Part shown: positions 58,515 to 64,000 of the stretch, one piece after another
Layout of the letters: the number at the start of each line of letters is the position of its first letter
How positions within the stretch are numbered: position 1 is the stretch's first letter
Virus record (IMG/VR): IMGVR_UViG_3300034072_001149
Coordinates: 62,001 to 126,000 of that record
Origin: a virus
Direction: 5' to 3' (one strand)
Length of the DNA stretch: 64,000 bases
The notes under the pieces: model-generated
The model's input: the letters and a program-made list of their open reading frames with translations, nothing else
Database searches by the model: none
Told to the model about the DNA's origin: nothing
Translations under genes and position numbers: made by a program

Positions 58515-58745
58515 CTACATCCACCTTAGTTTGAACATCACGGCTTGCTTTCGATCCTTGATCACTAACAGAGCCAGTGAGTCCTTGGGTCTCCATCCCG
58601 GTGGGCAAAAGGTGTAAGCTATCTGATTCTCGGCTAGCCAGTCCATTACTTCTTTTCGAAGCCTGAGCTGCCAACGATCCAGATGTTTCACCATCACTAC
58701 GTGAGTGTGATTGAGCTTGAAGGTTTGATCTGACGTTATGACCAT
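58515..58745 (-). CDS. C-terminal FKL family protein
   Basis: 76 residues; ends in R-K-Q-A-V-M-F-K-L-R-W-M and then two UAG codons in a row. The ATG at 58745 overlaps the preceding gene; an ATG at 58694 is the alternative. W-Q-L-R-L-R-K-E-V-M-D-W-L in the middle matches the helix of the other members. Confidence 0.6.
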   Translation of the reverse strand: MVITSDQTFKLNHTHVVMVKHLDRWQLRLRKEVMDWLAENQIAYTFCPPGWRPKDSLALLVIKDRKQAVMFKLRWM

Positions 58746-59011
58746 GTGAGCTTGAACAACATTGCGTGGTCTTTTCGTTCGAATACAACTCGGCTACGTC
58801 CATTGCCTCCAAGCACCAATCTATGAGGGAAGTTCCGATCTAGTAGCCATTTTTCAATGTAATTCTTGAGTTTTCTGGAGCGTTTTTTACGTCCAGTTTT
58901 TGTTTTATCGTCGCAAAAATCCCAATGAATTTTATGATAGAGTTTGATGGTTCGGGTCTTCTCTTCCTCATAAAATTCCCGAGATTTCCATAAGTCAGGC
59001 TTTTCGAGCAT
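58736..59011 (-). CDS. C-terminal FKL family protein
   Basis: 91 residues, basic (K-T-G-R-K-K-R-S-R-K), ending in K-D-H-A-M-L-F-K-L-T-W-S. Overlaps the DNA glycosylase end by 17 bases. Confidence 0.65.
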   Translation of the reverse strand: MLEKPDLWKSREFYEEEKTRTIKLYHKIHWDFCDDKTKTGRKKRSRKLKNYIEKWLLDRNFPHRLVLGGNGRSRVVFERKDHAMLFKLTWS

Positions 59012-59591
59012 ATTTGTTCCAAATCATCAGATCAAAATCAGCAACGCTCATTCCACTAGCATCAGCTAGCTTAAGAAATTCCTCCTCAAGCGCTCTATAC
59101 TTGGGTCCAGCAGGCGGTGTCACTTTCTGCGTCGTGAGTCCAAGATCTCTCATGTGACGAATCACATGAGTATCAAGGCACGCAATGCGCTGATCCTTTC
59201 GTGTATGAAGTAGGAAGTATCGAGATGTCTTGGCCCCAACGCCGTGAATCGTTTCCAGTTCAGAAGCTGTTACCTTGGTAAGATCCTTACCAAGGCTTTC
59301 ACGGAAAGCTCGTTCCAGTTTGGTAAACTGGCCCAGTCTAGACTCTTTGATCCGATCTAGAAGAACTCCGCTCGTATCCATGACGCTGACTATTTGGAAC
59401 GGAGTAACAAAGCCAGGAAATTCTTCGCGCCCCTTGCTGAGAAAGGCCTCTAGCGCCTTGGCCTGTTGAACCGCTGTTTTTCCCGCCACCGAGATACAGA
59501 ACAGCCAAAAAAGCTGAAGATCAAAAATGTCACGATCAAATCTTGTGACATCGGTTGGATCTACTAACACGGATCTATTTGAGTAATCCAA
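58995..59591 (-). CDS. HhH-GPD DNA glycosylase/endonuclease III-like
   Basis: Up to 198 residues. The helix-hairpin-helix L-E-T-I-H-G-V-G-A-K-T-S near 110-121 and C-L-D-T-H-V-I-R near 138 with the catalytic-position Asp match the Nth/MutY superfamily. No [4Fe-4S] Cys cluster at the end. A base-excision or modified-base role is inferred. The start is poor: TTG at 59591 or GTG at 59573, neither with a ribosome-binding site, right where the homing endonuclease gene ends, so the original 5' end may have been replaced. Confidence 0.7.
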   Translation of the reverse strand: MDYSNRSVLVDPTDVTRFDRDIFDLQLFWLFCISVAGKTAVQQAKALEAFLSKGREEFPGFVTPFQIVSVMDTSGVLLDRIKESRLGQFTKLERAFRESLGKDLTKVTASELETIHGVGAKTSRYFLLHTRKDQRIACLDTHVIRHMRDLGLTTQKVTPPAGPKYRALEEEFLKLADASGMSVADFDLMIWNKYARKA

Positions 59592-60396
59592 GTCTCTTCA
59601 TCCTTTTAGTTTCTTGAGTTTTCCTTACAGCCTCGGGATCTCGTTTTCTACCTTTTAATGCAATAGAATTTGCTCTACCAATGGCGGCTTTAGCTTCCTC
59701 AGTTTGGGTCTTGCCCAACATTCCACTAGGTTTACCCTGTAATGCTTCTGATTTAGCTCTTCTTACCTCTGGTCGATTTTGAACTTCCGTCTGAACTTTA
59801 CTCATTAATTCAATAGTATTAGAGCTTCTTTTCTGTCCTCTTCTCTTTTCGGCTGCTTTAGCGACTCTAATATCAGTTTCAGCAGAAAGTCCTGAACACC
59901 AGGAAGGCGGTAGCGTTTTACCATAATTGGTATGTAATTCCCCAGCTTGCCACCTATGTTTTGATAGATTTGCCCGGATTTGTTCAGTCATTACTCGCTT
60001 ACCCTCTCGCCACGCTCTAAGGTTTCCTTTTCGTATATTTTCGGACCATGTCTTTTGTAACTCAGGGCTGACCAGTGAGTAATTGGGTGGTCTAGCATCA
60101 ATGCAAATATTTGTAAGGATTCCATCCCCTACTGAAGCTCTACCATATTTTGCAATAAGTTGGCTCTCAAGGAGGTATGCTTCATCCTCAGATAGATTCT
60201 CAGCTATTTTTGATATAGGAACGTCTAAACCTTGCTCTTTTATTAGATTGATGGTCCTAACTTTATGCGGATTTGAGGTCGTATCCAAAGTCTCAGATAG
60301 ATGAAACTCACAACGATTTCCTTTACCTTTTCCCACATAGAAAGGCTGATTATCCTTTAAAGGATTATGAAGCTGGTAAACATAATACACATTCAT
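59575..60396 (-). CDS. GIY-YIG homing endonuclease with NUMOD3-like repeats
   Basis: 273 residues. N-terminus Y-Y-V-Y-Q-L...P-F-Y-V-G-K-G-K-G-x-R is a clear GIY-YIG domain; Y-L-L-E-S-Q-L-I near 75 supplies the Glu. The second half is Lys/Arg-rich with G-K-P-S-G-M-L-G-K and I-G-R-A-N-S-I-A-L-K-G-R DNA-binding modules. The ATG has no ribosome-binding site and a 7-bp GC hairpin directly upstream. Ends in TAG, overlapping the glycosylase by 17 bases. Confidence 0.85.
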   Translation of the reverse strand: MNVYYVYQLHNPLKDNQPFYVGKGKGNRCEFHLSETLDTTSNPHKVRTINLIKEQGLDVPISKIAENLSEDEAYLLESQLIAKYGRASVGDGILTNICIDARPPNYSLVSPELQKTWSENIRKGNLRAWREGKRVMTEQIRANLSKHRWQAGELHTNYGKTLPPSWCSGLSAETDIRVAKAAEKRRGQKRSSNTIELMSKVQTEVQNRPEVRRAKSEALQGKPSGMLGKTQTEEAKAAIGRANSIALKGRKRDPEAVRKTQETKRMKRLGLLK

Positions 60397-60403
60397 CGAT
60401 CTT

Positions 60404-60421
60404 GGGGGTCCGCCGACCCCC
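60404..60421 (-). promoter_or_regulatory. GC hairpin before the homing endonuclease start
   Basis: A 7-bp stem (60404-60410 with 60415-60421), eight bases before the ATG. T4 homing endonuclease genes are often damped by such RNA structures. Confidence 0.5.
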
Positions 60422-60529
60422 GCCTTCTGCCCGCTCTCGAGACACGCGGTCCCTCGGTGCGCTGATCCGTAATCACCTCCTCAGGTATAAAGTATGGCAG
60501 GCTCCAGCAGAACACAATGTTCCAAGTTT

Positions 60530-60567
60530 GTCCGAAGACTTGTCCAGAATACAAGATATCTTCGGAC
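60530..60567. repeat. Long inverted repeat
   Basis: A 14-bp hairpin with a 3-base bulge: 60530-60538 with 60559-60567 and 60539-60543 with 60551-60555, loop 7. No T-run. Possibly RNA processing or a regulator of the downstream gene. Confidence 0.6.
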
Positions 60568-60693
60568 ACGTCATTATTCACCAACGTTCTTGTATTAACA
60601 TTCCTGAAAAGAATCTCCGCCAGATACGCTCGCTGATAAAGGACATAATGGGATGAATCATATGCAGAATTATTCGCAGACCTTCCAAGAGAG

Positions 60694-61254
60694 TCAAATC
60701 CTCTTCTGGGTGGTACCGTTGATCCTCCTGCCGGCGATAGCATCTTCCAAAGTCTGGCAGCGGAATTTCTCCCATTTGCTTTTAGCCTTAGGAAAACCCT
60801 GGTCATCAAATCCTATGTTAATGCTCTTATTGAAGGATCCATCCTTCTTATAGCAGAAGCCAGTGGGGATAGACCAGTGATAAGAAAGACCATTAGTGGA
60901 AACGGCAGAAATAATGATCTCGTTTGAATCCTTTTTCGCCGGACTCAGGGGCACAAGAACTTCTAAGTTCTTGCGCGATCCCTTGGGGCCAACACTACCA
61001 GTCTTGCATTCAATCTTCCACCCGTTCTGAAGAAGGACATCAAATCCATCTGAAGGCAAATGTGTCGCTCCTAGCTTGAGCGCAGTCACCTTCTCATGCC
61101 ATGCGTCTACCTTTATCTCTCCTGCATCTAGATCGGATAGAAGATCGGCGCGCCCTTGTGCGTTCTGACGATGGGGTGACTTCGTAGTCAAGATAATATC
61201 CACCATCTCTCTGCCAAGGATTTTCTCCGTGGAGAGTCTACAGTTTTTTGTCAT
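60694..61254 (-). CDS. PD-(D/E)XK-type nuclease
   Basis: 186 residues. G-F-D-V-L-L-Q-N-G-W-K-I-E-C-K near residues 69-83 gives D-x(n)-E-x-K, with an earlier E in the helix. W-S-I-P-T-G near 127 resembles restriction-like endonucleases. The target is unknown. An internal ATG at 61206 is an alternative start. It is alone between hairpins. Confidence 0.7.
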   Translation of the reverse strand: MTKNCRLSTEKILGREMVDIILTTKSPHRQNAQGRADLLSDLDAGEIKVDAWHEKVTALKLGATHLPSDGFDVLLQNGWKIECKTGSVGPKGSRKNLEVLVPLSPAKKDSNEIIISAVSTNGLSYHWSIPTGFCYKKDGSFNKSINIGFDDQGFPKAKSKWEKFRCQTLEDAIAGRRINGTTQKRI

Positions 61255-61287
61255 AATCGGCTTCTTATTTTTTGTTTTACCGATCTG

Positions 61288-61315
61288 CTGGGAAGGCCGA
61301 ATTCGGCCTTCCCAG
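61288..61315 (-). terminator. Palindromic terminator after the clamp gene
   Basis: 28-base perfect palindrome centred on GAATTC, nine bases after the stop codon of the clamp gene. Confidence 0.65.
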
Positions 61316-61323
61316 GGTAGTTC

Positions 61324-62076
61324 TTACTTTTTGCGCGCTGGCAGAATGAACTTGTATTCAGCCGACTTGCTGGCCATTGAAATCTGCAATGCGCCACGCG
61401 AAGAGAACTGAAGCTTGAGGTTCTCATCAGCGCCCAGCTTGAGGATTGCGAGCACAGGAGCAATTCCCCAGTGAAGGTCACCAGTCAGCGAACCCTCGAC
61501 GTCATCGGCAATGGTCAGGAATGCTCGGTGCATGGACGAACCTTCATCGCCAATATAGAAGCGCAGTTCGTTCTTGCCTTCGTTTTCCACAGTCTTGACC
61601 ATGAAGAAGTTTTCAAACTGGCCATAAAGCCCAGCCAGAGCCTGTAGTTCCTTGAGCTTGCTTGCCGAGGGATCGATTTCAACGTCCCAAGTGGTGCCCA
61701 GGAACTTTGCCTGTTCAGGAATCAGGTCCGATGCCATCAGACGATAGGCACCGCTGCTCTTGCCATCAGCTGACTTAAAAGAGATTTCCTCAGGGGTCAT
61801 CTTACCGTTACGCTCACGACGCTTGACTTCAATCTTGGCATCGTCAGTCTTGAACAGAGCATAGTTGACTAGACCCTGGAGTAGACCCAGATGGCTCATG
61901 CCAAATTCACCCTTGAGCTCAGGCTCAGGCTGAAGCAGCTGACCCTTGACGATCACTGTGCGCTCATTGTCCATTGCTTCAATGATGGTCTTTTCATCAT
62001 CACCGGTGATCTTGATGGTATCGATATTGTTGACACCAATAGCATGTCTCACAATATCCTGGATAGTTTCACGCAT
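61324..62076 (-). CDS. 45: DNA polymerase sliding clamp (gp45-like)
   Basis: 250 residues from the ATG at 62076 with AAGGAG; the frame stays open ten codons further but without a site. The length (T4 gp45: 228) and the pattern G-M-S-H-L-G-L-L-Q-G-L-V-N-Y and A-S-K-S-A-E-Y-K-F-I-L-P-A match T4-like clamps, which form a trimeric ring that tethers the polymerase and also activates late transcription with gp55/gp33. Adjacent to DNA polymerase, as in T4. Confidence 0.85.
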   Translation of the reverse strand: MRETIQDIVRHAIGVNNIDTIKITGDDEKTIIEAMDNERTVIVKGQLLQPEPELKGEFGMSHLGLLQGLVNYALFKTDDAKIEVKRRERNGKMTPEEISFKSADGKSSGAYRLMASDLIPEQAKFLGTTWDVEIDPSASKLKELQALAGLYGQFENFFMVKTVENEGKNELRFYIGDEGSSMHRAFLTIADDVEGSLTGDLHWGIAPVLAILKLGADENLKLQFSSRGALQISMASKSAEYKFILPARKK

Positions 62077-62108
62077 ATCAAAATGCTCCTTTTCGTTTCT
62101 TGTCACCA

Positions 62109-62137
62109 GTTTTACACGAATACTGGTAGGATATCAA
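62109..62137 (-). promoter_or_regulatory. Promoter candidate of the clamp gene
   Basis: TTGATA (62132-62137), a 17-base spacer and TAAAAC (62109-62114) on the - strand, leader about 25 bases. Confidence 0.5.
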
Positions 62138-62144
62138 TAATTGG

Positions 62145-62441
62145 TTAGATAACGCGAACTTCGCACTGGCCATTGCCAACCGGTGACGAACCATTGGCAA
62201 AGACAGCAACTTCGTAGCCATCACACTCGACTGAGCGAGCAAAGGTGTGGAAGTCAGTTACCTTGTTTTCTGGAATAATCCAATTAGCGGCCTTTTTGCC
62301 ACTGTTCACGGCAATCACATAACCAGCATAAGTGAGCTCTGGAAACTGGACAAACAGGAGTTCTCCCGTTCGACGTTCACTCGTGGTGAGCTCTTCGCGG
62401 GTTGGGCCCTTGGTCTTGTTAATCAGGAGAACTCTGTTCAT
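62145..62441 (-). CDS. Small protein between clamp and polymerase, unknown
   Basis: 98 residues from the ATG at 62441 (GAGGAATAAA). Beta-rich with F-V-Q-F-P-E-L-T-Y-A-G-Y-V-I-A-V. In T4 the translational repressor regA (122 residues) lies near this place, but the sequence does not resemble RegA to me. Confidence 0.6.
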   Translation of the reverse strand: MNRVLLINKTKGPTREELTTSERRTGELLFVQFPELTYAGYVIAVNSGKKAANWIIPENKVTDFHTFARSVECDGYEVAVFANGSSPVGNGQCEVRVI

Positions 62442-62449
62442 TTTATTCC

Positions 62450-64000
62450 TCAAAAGCTGAATAGATCATTGAAAGTGGTGTCTTCTCGAGTAGCACTCAG
62501 ATCCCACTTCAACACACCTATAAGATTCGAGACCTTTTTATCAATAATTGTTTCTTCCATGGTCTCATTGTCAAAAGGCAATTCTTTATACCACTGTGGA
62601 AGGTGCGGTTCATCGAACGGATAGGCAACACTATCCATCTTCAGAGGATTGGGCTTGAGCTTACAGACGATAACTTTCTGTCCGTCCGTTATCTCCATGC
62701 TGAATCGGTCACCATACATTTCACGCAGAGTGTTCCAGTTCATAGCTGCTCTAACATGACCAGGCACCATTACCTTTTCCTTGGTCCCACTTTTCATGAT
62801 ATCTTTGCCGTCGCCTTCCTGTAGGCGAGACATATAACCCGTGATACCATTGACCTTCTTTGGTGTTCCCTTGAGCCAACCATCAAGAGCCCTGAATTCC
62901 ACACGGAAATCCTTGATCATCTGGATGATTGTTTCCTTGGTTCCACCATCCAGCAAAGTGGTGATGATCTTTTCCAAGAACTCCTGCATCATCTTAGGAG
63001 TATCAGCACGCTTGAGATCCAAACCAACCGCTTTGATTTTTCCAGGCTTGCCGTTGACGTCTAGACGAACATTATCTTTGTCGTACATCAATAGAGCATA
63101 ACGCTTCTTGGTGATGAACAACCCACGACTAGCAATTAGTTCTCGACCTGCTTTGATAATAGCACCTCGCTCAAGACCAGTATTGAACGCCATGTCCATA
63201 AAGGGAGGAAAACTTTCGTTTACCGCTTCACCGATGCCATCGTAAAGTTCAACCATTCGGTTTCGGTCTTCTAGCATTGGGGCCAGCTCAGGATCCGCCT
63301 CCAACATATCAACCGCAGTAAAATAAACCGAGTCAGTGTCATTATACAAGATGGCATCACCACGAACGTCATAAACACCAGTGATGATCTCGTTGGTTTT
63401 GCTGCTCATGTGCTTGGTAATTGAGCGCCCACTCAGGGTAACCGACTGACCGATGCGAGCATCGTAGAACCTGCAACCTTCATTCAGCAAAGCACCATAA
63501 AGCGAGTTCAGAAGAATCTTACGTGCCTGCTGACGCTGGTTCCAAAAGACCTCATGGGCCTTGGCTTCTTTGATGAACGCCTCGTTGATGAATACCTTGT
63601 TGTCAGTTATCCTGATAGCACCTTGCTCAAACAGGGAACGGAGCGCGTCTGAATTCTTAGTCCTGATGTAATCGGGAAGCTCAGCAAATACAGCCGTTTC
63701 AGTTGAATACCGGTTTGTGACCTCCTCGGCAAGATCAGGCTTGATGGTAAAACCCTTGGCTTGTGCCGAGGCTTCTGAAAACACAGTTTCTTTGAACTGC
63801 ATCTGCTTACGCTGTGAATACCATTTACCCAAAAGACCAGGAATAACCGCTTCTACGTCAGTTCGAAATATGGTTCCATTGGCTGTAATACAATACGGGT
63901 TACCCTGAAGGAAGATATACTCGTATAGCTGTTCTCCAGTTACCTGAATACTTTGACCCTCTTCGAAGTCAACAATCATTGACTCCTGGCTCTTGTTGGC
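62450..64000 (-). CDS. 43: DNA polymerase family B (gp43-like), C-terminal part
   Basis: The frame is open from the window edge to 62450, giving about 516 residues. Motif B is K-I-L-L-N-S-L-Y-G and motif C is Y-N-D-T-D-S-V-Y-F with two catalytic Asp. K-K-R-Y-A-L-L follows. The end (L-F-S-F, D-L-F-S-F) is the hydrophobic peptide that binds the sliding clamp in T4 gp43. Exonuclease domain and motif A are beyond the window. Confidence 0.93.
   Translation of the reverse strand, partial: ANKSQESMIVDFEEGQSIQVTGEQLYEYIFLQGNPYCITANGTIFRTDVEAVIPGLLGKWYSQRKQMQFKETVFSEASAQAKGFTIKPDLAEEVTNRYSTETAVFAELPDYIRTKNSDALRSLFEQGAIRITDNKVFINEAFIKEAKAHEVFWNQRQQARKILLNSLYGALLNEGCRFYDARIGQSVTLSGRSITKHMSSKTNEIITGVYDVRGDAILYNDTDSVYFTAVDMLEADPELAPMLEDRNRMVELYDGIGEAVNESFPPFMDMAFNTGLERGAIIKAGRELIASRGLFITKKRYALLMYDKDNVRLDVNGKPGKIKAVGLDLKRADTPKMMQEFLEKIITTLLDGGTKETIIQMIKDFRVEFRALDGWLKGTPKKVNGITGYMSRLQEGDGKDIMKSGTKEKVMVPGHVRAAMNWNTLREMYGDRFSMEITDGQKVIVCKLKPNPLKMDSVAYPFDEPHLPQWYKELPFDNETMEETIIDKKVSNLIGVLKWDLSATREDTTFNDLFSF

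Larger units (their letters stand above)
60397..60693. other. 297-base gap with hairpins, possible gene remnant
   Basis: No convincing intact gene. On the - strand a frame just after the nuclease stop reads L-R-I-I-L-H-M-I-H-P-I-M-S-F-I-S-E-R-I-W, resembling the C-terminal helix of class Ia synthetases (L-H-P-F-M-P-F-I-T-E-E-I-W), then stops. Another frame (about 60 codons, GTG start) ends as ATGA on the endonuclease start. Two hairpins are given separately. Confidence 0.35.

Noticed and set aside
58512-58517. Tandem UAG UAG as a recoding signal
   Set aside because: After the two stops the frame has no conserved continuation; a double stop more likely guards against readthrough by the CUA tRNA, but this is not provable here.
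58467-58812. N-terminal extension of the protein at 58195
   Set aside because: It overlaps two better supported genes in other frames and is Ser-rich out-of-frame sequence.
62145-62441. RegA translational repressor by position
   Set aside because: Place fits T4 order but the sequence does not show RegA features to me.

Overview
The window is part of a large T4-like tailed phage (myovirus) genome. The evidence is a baseplate block in T4 order (a gp5-like hub, gp25, gp6, then a giant protein in the gp7 slot), a gp45-like sliding clamp next to a family B DNA polymerase, and a T4-type RNA ligase 1. Late structural genes lie on the + strand and metabolic or replication genes almost all on the - strand. 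Host -35/-10 promoters of the TTGACA/TATAAT kind are frequent, so the host is probably a Gram-negative bacterium. I cannot name it.

Layout. 1-20.5 kb (+): the tail end of a SleB-like hydrolase, spike/hub with a C-terminal M23 peptidase, gp25, gp6, a 3466-residue structural protein, and two related collagen-like fibre proteins with a tail-fibre-assembly protein between them. One exonuclease operon (2.0-3.0 kb) is inserted on the - strand. 20.5-25.8 kb (-): ThyX, phage proteins of unknown function, an AT-hook protein and an HNH endonuclease. 25.9-38.3 kb (-): an RNA/translation island with a Pnkp-like kinase-phosphatase, Pth2, a tyrosine-phosphatase-like protein, a minimal class II aminoacyl-tRNA synthetase homologue, a tRNA with anticodon CUA, a potassium channel, a membrane protein, full-length CysRS, an ATP-grasp protein, RNA ligase 1 and ClpP. 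38.3-43.1 kb (-): a secreted protein and a GC-rich VWA-metallopeptidase/MoxR ATPase pair. 43.1-50.5 kb: CoaD (+), then phosphoesterase, CYTH protein, flap nuclease, P-loop kinase and many small unknowns (-). 50.5-60.4 kb: QueE, FolE and a QueD-like protein, a phosphoribosyltransferase, a GT-B glycosyltransferase and a DNA glycosylase, interleaved with four homing endonucleases and a dense set of small paralogues. 60.4-64 kb (-): a PD-(D/E)XK-type nuclease, the sliding clamp and the C-terminal part of DNA polymerase, which runs off the window.

The most interesting signal is a possible stop-codon decoding system. A well-folded tRNA gene with anticodon CUA (reads UAG) at 31556-31632 lies directly upstream of a short GlyRS-like synthetase core without an anticodon-binding domain. 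About 2.2 kb further on, the peptidyl-tRNA hydrolase gene has a good promoter, ribosome-binding site and ATG, but its frame is interrupted by UAG at codon 8. The only downstream ATG lies inside the conserved core of the protein. UAG is still used as an ordinary stop elsewhere, so this would be targeted readthrough, not genome-wide recoding.

Other notable signals are: a set of promoters whose -10 box ends exactly six bases before the start codon, predicting leaderless mRNAs; about 14 small proteins sharing a C-terminal A-x-M-F-K-L-x-W-like motif; a phage potassium channel; and a 19/22-identical leader element in front of RNA ligase and MoxR. All calls rest on reading the sequence and on family knowledge; no database search was run.
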